Source: Boesenbergia rotunda
Lineage: Eukaryota; Streptophyta; Magnoliopsida; Zingiberales; Zingiberaceae
Assembly (NCBI GenBank): GCA_024364735.1
Contig: JAGFNQ010004735.1
Location: forward strand, 236,316-300,315
Direction: 5' to 3'
Length of the DNA stretch: 64,000 bases
The translations under genes were made by a program, and so were the position numbers. Under the pieces are notes generated by a model. It was not told the origin of the DNA and searched no databases. It saw nothing but the letters and a program-made list of their open reading frames with translations. The first letter of the stretch is position 1, and the number at the start of each line of letters is the position of its first letter. This document shows positions 47,330 through 59,635 of this stretch, piece after piece.

Positions 47330-47642
47330 GGGTCAAGTCCAAATCCTATAGAATCTGTGGTGGTTTGATTTGTTTATTCGAAAGTTTATTTTAAAATATA
47401 ATAATTATCTCGAATAAATCGATTTTATTTTCAATTCTGTAGATGGATTAACTTTGATTAATTTTTATTAAATAATAAAATATAAGATATTTTAATATTT
47501 ATTAAATCAATTAAGTTTTATTTAAAAAAATAACATTTTTCAAAATCAGTTAATTTGGTAATTTAATCAATCAATTTTATATATTTTTTATGGGAGATTT
47601 AGAGGTCCTAACATTAGATCCCTCGGCTTAATTCTAATTATA

Positions 47643-47882
47643 AAAAATGATTAACGAAATTTTTTCAATTTCGGATGATCGATTCGGTTCCACGGAAATT
47701 TTTCATCAGCCACCAGAGTAAATCGTGAAGCATTTGCGGTGAGCAGTCTAGAAATTCAGCGTCTCAGGGTTCGCGTCCCATTTGGAGAAAAAATTCTTGA
47801 AAATACGTCGTAGTTGTGAATTGAACCACGGATGTCTGAGATAGCGACTAGTCGCCTTACCCCTAAATCATAGCATCGAGGA
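47643..47882 (-). mobile_element. SINE, family 2, diverged copy
   Basis: On minus it matches the SINE at 1364-1613 (GGTAAGG, GACTAGTCGCTA, CCGTGGTTCAATTC, GGACGCGAACCCTGAGACGC) but both promoter boxes are mutated. It stands head to tail with the next copy. Boundaries are approximate and no clear target duplication was found. Confidence 0.65.
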
Positions 47883-48118
47883 CCAAAAATGATTAACGAA
47901 GTTTTTCCAACCTTGAGCGACCGACTTAGCCTCACGGAATTTCGCATCAGTCGCCAGGATAAATCTGGAAGTGCTCACGGTAGGCGGTCTAGAAGTCCAG
48001 CGTCTCAGAATTCACGTCCCATTTGGAAGAAAAATTCATATAACTACGTCGTAGTTGGGGATCCAACTGTGAAAGTATAGGATAGCGACTAGTTGTCCTA
48101 GCGCTGCACAATACCCCC
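47883..48118 (-). mobile_element. SINE, family 2, second diverged copy
   Basis: Same family and orientation as the preceding unit, with the A-box region TTGTGCAGCGC and B-box region AGTTGGATCCC. An AAAAATGATTAACGAA stretch begins both copies on plus, so this may be a tandem duplication and not two independent insertions. Confidence 0.65.
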
Positions 48119-48120
48119 TA

Positions 48121-48770
48121 ATAGAAATGGCTTTGGAGGTTAATATGGAAGGTTTTGATTAATCTTACTAAAAAAATTATGTACAAATATAATTAAAAAA
48201 TAATTGATAGTTTGAGATATTTTTAAAAATTCACTTGTCATTTAAAACATTAAAATTTATTTTTCAACGTGTTCAAATTTATTTGATATAATAAAGTTTT
48301 ATAATATTTTAATTATTTAATATTTTATTTTCTATAAAAGATCCAATTAAAAAAGAAATAACATGAAACATGTAAACTAATAAGATTATTAACCAGAAAG
48401 AATTTTATAAATATCCATGATGTAATCTACTATATTTATCGAAATATTTTATATAACTTTACTAATAAGATTATTCTAGGTATTAATGGAGAAGGAATAT
48501 GTAAATAATACTTATAAAAAATGTTAAAATAAATAAGATGAATAAATATAAATACTAAAAAATGTTTTTTAACCAACATTAAACACAATCATACTAAACT
48601 TATCATATCTTATTGAAGGATAAATCCTAATTAAATATTCAATTAATTGGAAAGCAATCTTCTCATCCTTCTCCGTTCTTATCCGACGGCCTCAAATCAA
48701 TTCATCTGGATCAAATTCTCTGGATCGGACGGTCAATGATGAACCTTTGAAAGAAATCTGACGGCGGGCG
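48121..48770. other. AT-rich spacer upstream of the zinc-finger gene
   Basis: No gene or repeat recognised. Confidence 0.5.
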
Positions 48771-49234
48771 TCTTGCATAAAATTCCCGTTGCCAATTTCC
48801 GCCTCTCTGAGAACTTTCCGAAACAGGCGGGCCGCTCTCGGCGTCGCCGTAGAATTGGTCTTCCGCCGGATTCTCTCGCCTTCGAAGGTGATCTCGTTTT
48901 GCGCTTCTCTGATAACCTTGATTCAGTAGCGAAGACGAGAGCCCTTTGTGTCTCAGTTGTGATTGTCTCGATCGAGATGCTTCTTTCGATCTAAAAAAAT
49001 TGTGTTTTTTTTACAGTTCCTGTTAAAGATTCAGCTTATGGAACTAGATCTCAATTTCTTTCTCTCATTGCTCAATCGCCTGTTTGTTGTTGAATATACA
49101 GAGGGAAGCATGCCTTGATTGTTGCCTCTGTGAGAAGCAGATCGTCACAGAACAGAGTGAGTTTTCTCTCTTCTACAAGATGAAAGATTTCTACGGTGCT
49201 TTTGCTTCTTTGACTCGTTCTTGAGCAGAGATCA
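48771..49234 (+). promoter_or_regulatory. Presumed 5' leader of the zinc-finger gene, possible intron
   Basis: This stretch is pyrimidine-rich and less AT-rich than what precedes it. A leader intron is possible: donor GTGAGT at 49157 and acceptor TTGAGCAG ending at 49228, only 72 bp apart. Another donor/acceptor pair (AAG-GTGATC near 48888 and ATACAG ending at 49101) is also possible. Neither is confirmed. Confidence 0.3.
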
Positions 49235-50002
49235 ATGGGTGATCATTCTATGACGATGGAGAGTAACCCTAACCTTACTTGCCCCGAGTGCGGGAAGATC
49301 TTTCCCTCGGAAAAGTCGATGTACGGACACCTGAGGTCCCACCCGGAGAGAGATTACCGAGGAGTCAATCGGCAGGCTCCGGCGGCGAAGAAGAACCGAA
49401 AACCGCCGGCGAAAACGAGAAGAGATCGTGCCGCGAACACTTCCGACGGCCACGACGACGACGGCATAGACCCTGAGGTCGTCGCCGCCTTGCTGCTTCT
49501 TTCCGACCCGGAACGGCTTCTGGACCCTCCAAGATCCGGTTTTGATGATCGGAACGCGCTCGATTTGGACGGATGCCAGCCGGAATCAATTCGCCGGAAG
49601 ATTGATTCGTCCGGGAATCGAATCTTCCGATGCGATACCTGTTTCAAGGTTTTCTCTTCTTACCAAGCGCTCGGAGGGCACGTGGCCAGCCACAACAAGA
49701 ACAAGATCGTCGCCGCCGCTTCGATCCATCCCGGTGAACGTGATAAGGGAGCGGCGATCTCAGAACACAGGTGCAAGCTATGCGTGATGGTCTTCTCGAG
49801 CGGGCAGGCCCTCGGCGGCCACCAGAGGCGGCACTTCAAAGAACTGTGCCTCCATCGAGCGGCGTCGCCGTCGGTTCAGTACAGCGGAGGCGACGAAATC
49901 GCGAGCAACCAAGCTTCTCCTTCGAGCCCGGAGACCGAGTTGGGACCGGCGAAGCGCCGTCTGCTGGACTTCGACCTCAACATGGAGCCGTTCTTCGAAT
50001 GA
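49235..50002 (+). CDS. Three-finger C2H2 transcriptional repressor, ZAT2/ZAT3 (DAZ1-like) type
   Basis: The intronless frame of 255 residues encodes a nuclear DNA-binding repressor. Finger 1 (C16, C19, H32, H36; LTCPECGKIFPSEKSMYGHL) lacks the QALGGH motif and is followed by SHPERDYRG, the mark of the ZAT2/ZAT3 finger. Fingers 2 (C133, C136, H149, H153) and 3 (C180, C183, H196, H200) both carry QALGGH. The C terminus has an EAR repression motif DFDLNMEP (245-252), which in this family recruits TOPLESS-type corepressors. Arabidopsis ZAT2 and ZAT3 are the male-germline factors DAZ1 and DAZ2. That this gene has the same role is inference. Basic KKNRKPPAKTRR near 52-63 may be a nuclear signal. 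ATG at 49235 is used; M6 and M8 follow in frame. Confidence 0.92.
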   Translation: MGDHSMTMESNPNLTCPECGKIFPSEKSMYGHLRSHPERDYRGVNRQAPAAKKNRKPPAKTRRDRAANTSDGHDDDGIDPEVVAALLLLSDPERLLDPPRSGFDDRNALDLDGCQPESIRRKIDSSGNRIFRCDTCFKVFSSYQALGGHVASHNKNKIVAAASIHPGERDKGAAISEHRCKLCVMVFSSGQALGGHQRRHFKELCLHRAASPSVQYSGGDEIASNQASPSSPETELGPAKRRLLDFDLNMEPFFE

Positions 50003-51440
50003 GGAAGAATATTCCTTTTCATTTCATTCTTCGGCGACGTTTTTTCAAATTTGCAAAAAGAACCGGTAGTTTTTCAAAGCTGACAAACAAGTCCTCTATT
50101 ACCCAACTTGATATTTTTCCCCAGCAAACTTGCGTTAAACCTTTTTCTTTAGCTTTTATAGTATTATTCAGAAATTAATTTACCCCCAAAAACTGTCGTT
50201 CAAGTCTGTGATACAAGAGTTTTAGATTCGAAGTAAACAAATAATCAAATTTAGTTGATATAAGCGATGCATCCAGAATTGCATTTTACCAACCAAATTA
50301 TTCGGCTAAAGGTGAAATCGGTTACTAACAATTTGTTTCGTATTTGATATATGCATTCTAGATTGGATTTTTTTAGGAGGGTACTTGAGAATATTCTTTC
50401 ATAGCTCAAGATCACTATAATACTCATTCCATATCGAGAAGTGGTAGAGGTCTTAATTTTATTCACATTATACTTGACAATGCTTTGTCAAAGCCCATGA
50501 TCACTATGATATTCATTTGAGTTAGCATGAGATATCCTATTTGAAGTATATTCATCTAACATTTTTTTAAAATATCTCAATATTATTATTTCACTTAATT
50601 TATCATTATATATTTTAAAAACATAATCACTTAATTTAATGACTATTTTTTTTATAATTTAAAAATAAATAACAAATAAAATTGATAGCAAACAAATAAC
50701 ATGCTAATAAACAAAAACATAGATATATGAAAAATTAAAATTATATATTTTTCTATCACTTAAATTAATAGAAAAAGATTAAGTAAGAAAATATCACTTC
50801 AATTAAAAGATGTTTGTCACGGAGAGTTGCAAAGTGACGACGGCGATGCTGCCACGAATAGTTGCAATGACAACGATACGGGTGGCAACGACAACAATAG
50901 AGATATGCAATGGATGATTTTGAGGATAAAATTAGGGTTAGGAAAAAAGTAAAAATGGGATTAAAACGAGAGAAGGAAAAAAATACAAAAAGAGAGGAAA
51001 AAGGAGACAGAGAGAAGGGGGGAAAACTACGGGAGATAGAAAAAATAAAACACGGGAAAAGAAAAAATAAAACATGAGAGAGAGGAAAAAGGAAACATGG
51101 GAAAAGAAAACAAGCTTCAGAGAGAAAATAAGAGAAAATAAGGGGGTTTTAATTGGATTTTTTTTCAAAAAAATTAAGAAAGTTTTAAAATTTATATTTA
51201 AGCTATTTTTATTTTTTCCCCAATATATGAAAATTTTTCCCCTAAATTTCCAGGGACGGTAGCATCCTTTGGTCTCATGTAACTACGCCCCGTTCATAAC
51301 ACATTCCTAAATTTGTGCACACATACTAATAGACGACTAAGTTAACCTTGAAAACACTTGATTATTACGAAGCATATATACATTTTTGAATAAGATGTAT
51401 AAAAAAGAAATGATCTGATGTTTTGACTTTAGATACATAA
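50003..51440. other. 3' flank of the zinc-finger gene and purine-rich spacer
   Basis: No gene. Between 50935 and 51130 the plus strand is strongly purine-rich (GAGAGAAGG, GGGAAAAG words), which creates Phe/Leu/Ser-rich open frames on minus that are not genes. Confidence 0.5.
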
Positions 51441-52563
51441 CACGAGTGTTTCGGAAGTGAATGATGTAGAAAACAAATTCTGATGGTACGGCTTTGGGAG
51501 AAGATGAGAGGACGCCTGAGCTTGCCAGATTAACATAAGTGTTAAAGGGACATACCGAAAGGAGTTCCGACGGAACCCTCTCTGATGCTTAAGTCAGAAA
51601 CCCTTCAAAATAGGAGAGAAACAAGAAAATAAATTATTTAGAATTCAGAGAATTAGGATCCTCTTACTTAGGTGCCTAAGCAACTTATATAGTCGTCGTT
51701 CCTCTCCTTCGAGCACCTAGACGTTACTGTAACCACCTTCTTTGTTTCTATGGATTATAGGTTGTACATGCCTGCCACCTGTCATACGCAAGGAGATGCT
51801 GGTAAATGTCGTTGCGCATATTAAGTTCACCATTATCATCATGCGTTATGGGTTGTAACCACTTGCTAACTGTCCTACACAGGGGGGTGTGCTAGTAACC
51901 GTCTCTGTGCATATTAAGTTCACCATTATCATGTCGGGTTGTTCTCCTTTGTAGTCACTAGCGTTCTGTCCGTACTCCAGAGGTGTTTAGCGACTTCATA
52001 AATGAGATCTCGAGTGATAGGTGGACTGAGGCCTAACACTTGGCTGCACTTCTCTCTTGAGATGGCTTCTGGCACTTCTCTTCCAATGTGACTTTGGGCA
52101 CTTCTCTCCCAAGATGATCTCGGACACTTCTCTCCTACCATTGTAGTCATGCCATGTAGCCTCCTTAAACCACGTGTCTGCCTCTGGCTAACATTCCAAA
52201 CACAAGCCCCCCGTTAAGTCTAATCGAAGGAAGCTTGCTTGACTATTGAACTTGTGTCGCTTTTAGAGAGAGAAGTGTGAATAAGAAATGATGTTAGCAT
52301 TTTTCAACCTTAACTATTTCACGAATCCGAGGAGCCGAAGCCCTCGCGGCGGGGTTTGAATTAATTGTCTGAATTAGCAACAAGAGTTTCGGGAGTTCCG
52401 ATGCGCCGTGATCGATGGATGTCAATCACTTATTAAGAGCGCATGAGGCCTATTAATGACAGGAGATCACTCTGATGAATAGACTGGCGCCACACGGCGT
52501 GATTCCCTCGAAGTATCCTTCACTTGACGTGCTAGTCAAGGCATACCAACTGATGGCTATAAT

Positions 52564-55019
52564 TGTTGGGACCGAGTGCATGTCGACAAGGATACGAGTT
52601 CGTAAAATTTAAAATTTTTACGTGCAGCGGAAGAGTTTGCATAAAATAATTTCCTAAATTATTTTAACTTCGTATCTAGCATGCAACCTTATAGTGTATC
52701 GACATAATCATGAAATAAAAGTTTGCGAAAAGTAAACTAATTTACCAAGTACCTCGCGTAACTCGAAGTAAGGGACGAGATCCAACCGTAGCGTCCCTTG
52801 GAAGCTTCGCCTCTATTCGCGTCCACGCCGAGTTCTCTTCGGGATGACTTCACAAAGTCACGAGTTTTGTGCCGACGAGAACTACTAGATTCTCGGAAGG
52901 CACAACTAGAAGGACAAGAGAAATAATGGAAAAACTAACCGATGAAATAACGGAATCAAATTCCGAGAAGAGAGGAGTCGCTATCCGCTTCTTCTTCTTC
53001 GTCTTCGGGTTCTTCTCCTTCTTGAAACCTCACGGCAAACACCCTTGTTGGTGTTGTGGTTGGGCGCCGGCCCTAGAGAGGCTAGGGTGCACCGGCCCTA
53101 AGGGAGGAAGAAGAGGTGGAGGAGAGGAGATTAAGAGAAAGAGAGAGGGAGTAATTAATCTCTTAATTGTGTGGAATAAGGGCTAGCCTTTGGTTCCTTT
53201 ATATAGTAGCAACTCCTTTGCTAAGTCTCCCTCTAAACCGAATTAACGGAATTAACGGAATTAGTTATAAGAAATTTATCTTATAAATTTTCTTATTGCT
53301 TATTCCGTTTAAGCCTAGTCTTATTATAAACAATTTATAATAAAACAAATTAGTTATCATAAGAGATTTATCCTATAAATTCTCTTATGAATTTTATTAT
53401 AACTAACTTTATAATAAAACTAATTATTTATCATAAGAAATTTATCCTATAAATTCTTATGAATTAATTCCGTTTAAACCAAGTCTTTATTATAAACTAA
53501 TTTATAATAAAAACTAATTCTTCTTCTCTTTAAATTATAGAATAAATTTTATAAGAAATTTATAAACTTTCTTATTATGGAAAAATCAATTCATAATTGA
53601 TTTTATAAAATTAAAATAAACCCAATTCATGGATTATTTTAATCTTCCATAAAAGAATAAATTTCTATAAATTTTATTTATATAAATTTCTTTATACAAA
53701 TTTATTTATCCATAATTTATAAAATAAATCGTACTAGATTTATTTAATTAATTAAACCAATTAAATTGGTTTATTCTCCTCTATTTGGCCGGCCACCAAA
53801 GAAGGGTTTGGCACCCTCTTTGGCCGGCCAAACCAACCCGGACCGTCGCGAATTAAACTCATTTAATTCGCCCAAAAAGCCTTCAAAAGACTTAGCCATT
53901 TTTAGCTTCCATCGCACCTCTGACTAACTCAGATTCGACTTATTTCTCTTGATCGGAAAATCCAATTTTCAACTCGTTTTAAATCCCTCGGATTACTCGT
54001 AGTGCGTGTGACTAAATAGGCTTTCGATTTATGTTGGCCGTCTATAATTAACTGATTATAGAACGATCATGAGTGGCACCTAGTAGTACATCATGATCCC
54101 CAATTAATCGAAAGATCAACGATTTGACCTCAGAAGAAATTATTCTGAAACCCTTCAGCAGCTCTAATGAATCATGCCCCATTCCCTTCGCCACCTTATA
54201 CCCACTTGGTTCAGGACACGGTCAATGGTGTCAGTCCCCACTATGCTGACTACGTCACACCTAGCCCAAGTAATGTCTTACTCGTCCTTTGGATTTCTAA
54301 TTACTCTCATGTATTTTAGAGACTCTCACTCTAAACATGATATGCTCTGGCCAGAGGCTTTGAGTAACAATCCGACGATAGGCCTGGGTATACATCTCCT
54401 CGCAAGGAGTGGTGAATTCTTTGTAGGCTGTTCAAACATCTTCGGGCACTTCGGCTTACACCCGATCATCCTGGGTCCACACCTCCTTGGAGATGCTTGC
54501 TTAAGATGTCAAAGTATAAGTCTCCATGACCAAGATGACTTGAACACCGCAAGTCAAAGGAACATCGCACTTAAGCCGCAGTAAGATCTTCATTGACATA
54601 TCTACATGTAAATTCCCATATGAAGTCTTACAGCTAGTCACTCCAATGAACTAGTTCCCTTAACTTGCATCCATGTTTATTTCCGGACATCCCAATGTCA
54701 CCAGCCAGTGAGAATCAGCTGATTAGAGAATAACCCATGCTAGTCTCAACAGAATTGATAGTGTCCGTTTTTATCAATTCATCGACTAGGGATATTTTCA
54801 ATACTTCACATTTGCGCATTTAGAGATAATCATTAGTTGTGATCTCATCACAAATTCTCTTATGCTGTGAGTTGTATTGTGGACATTCAGTAGATGAGTT
54901 TAAGATCCCAATCAAATACACAAGCATGTATACTCAAATAGTGAATTATCATTTATTAATATAAATGTTTTACAATCATAAGGCGATTGCCTTAGGACAC
55001 TTCTCTCATATCACTAACA
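52564..55019 (-). mobile_element. Solo LTR, 2.5 kb, TSD ATAAT
   Basis: It begins TGTTGGGACCGAGTGC and ends CATATCACTAACA, with a perfect 5-bp duplication ATAAT at 52559-52563 and 55020-55024. No primer site, polypurine tract or pol gene accompanies it. A core promoter CTATATAAAGG on minus near 53198-53208 suggests the strand. Family not determined. Open frames inside, including one of 136 codons at 54174, have no recognisable domain. Confidence 0.88.
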
Positions 55020-55274
55020 ATAATGAGCCACAAGCTTTCGAGATCCACGACCGCTCTTCGACCACGTGTCTCACATCCGTCCCTCCTGTGTTATTGCGGT
55101 CTCCCGGAAATTGTCGTCTGCTCCTTTGCACCGCCAACAACCGAAACTTGCAAACCTCATCTTCTTTCGCCTAAGTTCTTTGCCATGTAAGTTTCGTCAA
55201 GTCATTGTCCCTTTCTTCTTCTTCTTTGATTGTTCATATTTCTTCCTTAGTCTTCTTCCATAGTCATATAATCA

Positions 55275-56550
55275 TGGGTAGGAGTGGGAAAGGAGAAGAA
55301 AAGAAAGAAAAGAGTAGAAAGGGGGAGCCTCAGGGAAACCAAAGGAGCAGGCCTACCAGTCAGAATAGTACGAGACCATATCCTCTAAGGTTAAGATCGC
55401 AGTCTTGCGAGTTGTCTGTGAATCCTATGGCATTCCCAAAGATTTCGAAGTTTGAGTACCCAATATTGACCAATCTCCCTTAGAACTGCCTTTAGGGTTT
55501 TACACCTTTTTAGGTTAAGTAGAATTTGGTCTTCATTTTTTGATCCCCCTTTTCTTTATGTTTATATCCCAATACTTTGACATTCTTCCTCAATAGATGA
55601 CCCCGAATGTCTTTGCTCAGATGAGTAGGGCATTCATTCTGTTTAAGTTGTTTGGGATACCTTTAACCCCTTGCTTTTTTCATTATTTTTTTCTCCCAAG
55701 TCTCGCGTCTAGAGGGGCTTTTAGCTTCACAGCCCAAGCTAGCTATAGATTCCTAGGTGGTCTCCCTTTCTCGCACAAGGGATGGAAGGAAAGATTTTTT
55801 TTATCAGACATTCCGAGCATCCTTTTTCACCAACTTGCTAGTTTGACGAACTATCTCTCCTCCCAGAACTAGGTGACTTTTAGCATGATCAGGAGTACCA
55901 GTGAGCCAAGGGAATATTTATCAGGATGGAGTTTACTCCTGTGCAAAGCTAGGATTAGCCCCAAGGCTACCAACCTTGACCACGACCTCAATAAGTCCTT
56001 TATCTTTATTAATGCTTGTTTATACTAACTTATGTCTCTTTGACTTTTTGTAGAAGCCACCATGCTCGACCGATCAATGAGCAAGTTGCTCAAATGAGAG
56101 CTGGCTGACGAACAAGCGCTAACTCCTCCCCATGTCCAGGGAGACCCATCGTCCGAATCTAATGGAGACTTCGAGTGGACTCACACTCATGTGTCCCCCA
56201 CTGGAGTCACCCCCTGCTCGGGAGGCAAGCCCCTCCTCCGCACTTGGAGCTGTACAAGAGACCAGTACGTACTCTTCAAAAAGTTGAGCCAGCACGAGGT
56301 GCAAGTCCTCTGCCAGCCCGGCAAAGACTTCTCCTTTAGGCTGAGGAGGAGACCGAACCACCAATCGACATCTAGAGGTCGGAACCATCTCTCGCCCCTC
56401 GGAAGTGCAAACTCCGATCAGGTCGTGGTCATGACACTGCCCCTAAAGATGACGAGGATATTATTCCTCTCTCCAAATGTCGAAAGGCATTGCCCCAGCC
56501 TGTCGAGGGGCCTGAAAAGGAGTCCAAGAGACCGGTAGAGCAGTTGGGAA
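55275..56550 (+). pseudogene. Gypsy-type transposon protein fragment (Transposase_28-like domain)
   Basis: A first segment from ATG 55275 encodes a basic leader (MGRSGKGEEKKEKSRKGEP) ending near 55483. A second, at 55597-55872, reads MTPNVFAQMSRAFILFKLFG, then PLTPCFFHYFF, SLASRGAFSF and PFSHKGWKERFF. This follows the pattern of the plant putative gypsy-type transposon domain: a hydrophobic helix, then FHYFF, then a SNKHWKEHFF-like element. A third segment after a possible acceptor TTTTTGTAG near 56053 is charged (VQGDPSSESNGDFEWTH-like in one frame; SKRPVEQ near 56535). Frames are interrupted, so it is not functional. Confidence 0.55.
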
Positions 56551-56614
56551 TTCAATCCATCCTTCTTTCCCGGTGGTTTCACCAAAATTGAACAACCCCC
56601 GCTTTGATACCAAT

Positions 56615-57884
56615 TGTACGATCAAGATTGAGCGATAGGGGGGGTGAATATTGCTTAATAAAAACTTAGGATTTAACACTTAAATAAAGTAAGCAAAGTA
56701 CACAACGGAAACTTTGAGAGTAAGCGTAGGAGTTAGAGAGAGAGAAAGCAGCGGAAACAAGAAACAAAACAAGATCGCTAACTTAGGTTGGTTTTACTTG
56801 CTTCGGAGTCTTGATCAGCTCCTACTGCAAGGTCCACGATTCTTGATTGTTTACTTTAGGCGTTACTAAAAATCGCAAGAATGTTTACAAGTTACAAACT
56901 GAAGTGTGCAATAAAAAATGAACAAATATACCGACTCCTGAAATGAGAGGACAAATCTTTATTCGGAGAGTTGAATGGCGTTTCAGCGTTATCGGAACTT
57001 CGATCGCGCAACACACAAAAGAAGAAAGTGATCGCAGTGTGTTAATTGATTTATTATTTTTGGACGGCTGCACTCGACCCCTTTTTATAGTACTTACTCA
57101 AGCGCCTGAATGACCATTCAAGCGCCCTCGTTCCAGCAGATCGGACGGAAACTCTATCTGCTGCCCGGTCAAATTCTATCCTGGTCAGGCGCCTGAGTCC
57201 CTTTCAGGCGCCTAAGTGCTAACGTTGATCCTCCACTCAGCACTCACCACGATAGCCAGGATTCTGACCGTTGCGCCAACTCAGCCGTCGTCTACCAGCT
57301 CTCAGGCACCTGAGTCCCATTCAGGCACCCTAGTTAAGCTGCTTTCTCCTTTTAGCTGCAACAAGGGTTAGTTTTATACATCCAATAATATATAATGAAA
57401 GCATGTATGAATCACAATTAGTGCTATCTTAGTCCTGACTTTTAGGTCTCACTCGAAATCCTAGGTCGGACCGACGTCTACTGTTCCCTCTCCGGGGAAC
57501 GCGTCTTCACCTACTCCTCTCGGGAGAGTTTACCTGTTGTCACCCGGAACCTCCGGTGGGACTTTTTCTCGACCTCCGAGAACCCGAAACTCGACGACGT
57601 TCGACCTCAACCCGTCTCGACTCCTGTCCGCGATCCTCGCTCGGCAAAGTCTTCTACTCGGTTCTCTGGACCAAGTCTTCGTGCTCGGCTTCACTTGCCA
57701 AGTCTTCGTTGCCCGATCCTCGACTAGGGCTTCGTACTCAACCCTGTAGGTCAAGACTTCTTGCTTAACTTATCTAGGACTTTCCTGCAATCTTCACAAA
57801 TCTATTAGTATAATATATTAGCTTAACTTAAATCCTTTACCACTTATTAAAATAAGATTCGATCTAGTACTTTTGACACCAACA
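56615..57884 (-). repeat. Copia-type LTR with adjoining primer site, rest of element missing
   Basis: In plus orientation it begins TGTACGATCAAGATTGAGC and ends TTTTGACACCAACA. To its left, minus reads GGTATCAAAGCGGGGG, a one-base variant of the Met-tRNA primer site, then a leader like that of Copia element B. Its interior shares CTACTGTTCCCTC, GGGAACGCGT and CTACTCCTCTCGGGAGAGTT with the LTRs of element B, so the two belong to related families. Internal sequence beyond about 56560 is replaced by the gypsy fragment. Confidence 0.78.
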
Positions 57885-58930
57885 AAATAGTAGTAGATAA
57901 TAAACAAGTGGCGTTCAAAAAGAAAAATGATGCTTTTCATTTTATTGGTTATAGTATTTGATGTTGATGTTGTCATGTGGGATGATAAATGAAATAAAAA
58001 TATACAAAAACCAGTTAAGAGAACAAAATGTATGTATGATAATACATATAAAAAAATGGTAAACTTAGAAGCCATTCCAATTGTACATGATAAGACTATT
58101 AGGTAGTTGATTCAAGTGAATAAATTGATTAACTGAGACCATATATAAACATATTAAGTATATAATCTCTTGGAAAAATGTTGAGAACAAAAAATGTCAA
58201 AAAAAAAAATATTAACACTACTACAAGTTTCACTATTTACTAAAATAGTACAAGTAATAACTTTTTAATACAAAATAAACTCTAATGAATAAATAGCTTT
58301 TTAATTGACTAAATATAATGGTTGGGAATCAAATAAAATAAAATTTGATAGTTATTTATAACACAGTAGTTTTTAAAATGGATAAGCATGTGTCTTCTTC
58401 ATTTTAGTAATAAATTGTGAGAGAGTAGAACATTGAATCACCTCAAACTATACAAACACTAAATAAATTATCAATTTCTTTAAACAAATGCATAGTAAAA
58501 CTATAAAGAGTAAAAAAAAAGTTACAAACCTTATCATCACATCTTATTGTTTTGCAAATTTCTTCGCCAGTTGTGAAAACAGATGAAAATAAAATTTACC
58601 AATTCATATATTGATTTTGGTACGTTTTGAGAAGTAATGATAAATTTTATTTCCATCCTTTCACGGCTTGTAAATAATAAAAGTAACAATGCAGTAGCAA
58701 TGAACGAAAACCTACAAAAATTAATGACCTGATAAACGACCTAGACCCTAAATGGTAGCGGCGTAAGAAACTGTGGATGAGATCGGTAGGGGAAACCCTA
58801 GATCGAACTTAATAACGACTACGACACGAGGAGACGAGATGAGTGATCCGGGCGAGTAAATTTTCAGAGGGGGTCAAGCGCCCGGTCGGATCAGGTCTGG
58901 GTTAGATGGGGTTAAGTCGGGTTAGCCCCG
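57885..58930. other. AT-rich spacer
   Basis: No gene or element recognised. Confidence 0.4.
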
Positions 58931-58984
58931 GTCTAAGGAGCCGGATGTGAATCAGGGGAAGAGGAGTAGAAGTCGAGATAAGTG

Positions 58985-59635
58985 AAGCCCTGGCTCAGCC
59001 TTTGTCGCCCGGGGTCAGCCACTCGGGGACAGTCACCCGGGGCCAGGCACTCGAGATTGGGCATCCGGGGTCGGACACCCGGGGTCAGCCACTTGGGGTT
59101 GGTCACCCGGGGTGGGTCATCCGGGGTCCGGCACCCGAGGTCGGATATCCGGGGTCGGACACCCGGGGTCAACCATTCGGGGTCGGTCATCCGGGGTCCG
59201 GCACCCGAGGTCGGACACCCGGGGTCAGCCACTCCGGGTCGGTCACTCGGGGTCAGTCATCCGGGGTCAGGCACCCGAGGTCGGACACCCGGGGCCAGAC
59301 ATCCGAGGTCAGTCATTCGGGGTCAGCCACCCGAGATCGGTCACTCAGGGTCGGACACCCGGGGTCAGCCATCCGGGGTCCGTCACTCGGGTTGGACACC
59401 TGAGGTCAGCCACTCGGGGACGGTCACCCGAGGCCAGTCATCCGGGGTAAGGCACCCGAGGTCGGACACCCGGGGGTCAGCCACTCGGGGTCGGTCACCC
59501 AGGGTCAGTCATTCGGGGTCAGGCACCCGAGGTCGGACACCCGGGGTCAGGCATCCGCGCGAGGTCAGTCACTCGGGGCCAGCCTCCCGGGGCCGGTCAC
59601 TCGGGGTCGGACACCCGGGGTCAACCACCCAGGGT
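58985..59635. repeat. 14-bp minisatellite, left block
   Basis: The unit is CACYCGGGGTCRGN, repeated about 45 times with small variations. Because 14 is not a multiple of three, all three plus frames and one minus frame stay open and yield repeats such as GVGHPGSTIRG; these are not genes. The array probably belongs to the LTR of a retrotransposon, whose promoter-like sequence appears at 62.28 kb. Confidence 0.9.

Larger units (their letters stand above)
51450..56560 (+). mobile_element. Decayed gypsy-type retrotransposon, split by a solo LTR
   Basis: Sequence on both sides of the solo LTR (51450-52563 and 55025-56560) appears to be one old element. The left part looks like LTR and leader sequence (AACTTATATAGTCG core promoter near 51690). 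The right part carries the putative gypsy-type transposon domain. Its end is cut off by a Copia LTR leader near 56560. The joining of the two parts is inferred from the clean ATAAT duplication of the insertion between them. Confidence 0.5.

Noticed and set aside
50938..51168. Phe/Leu/Ser-rich frame that looks like a membrane protein
   Set aside because: It comes from a purine-rich simple-sequence tract on the other strand.
54174..54584. 136-codon frame in the 52.6-55.0 kb LTR
   Set aside because: It lies wholly within a solo LTR with a clean target duplication and shows no known domain.
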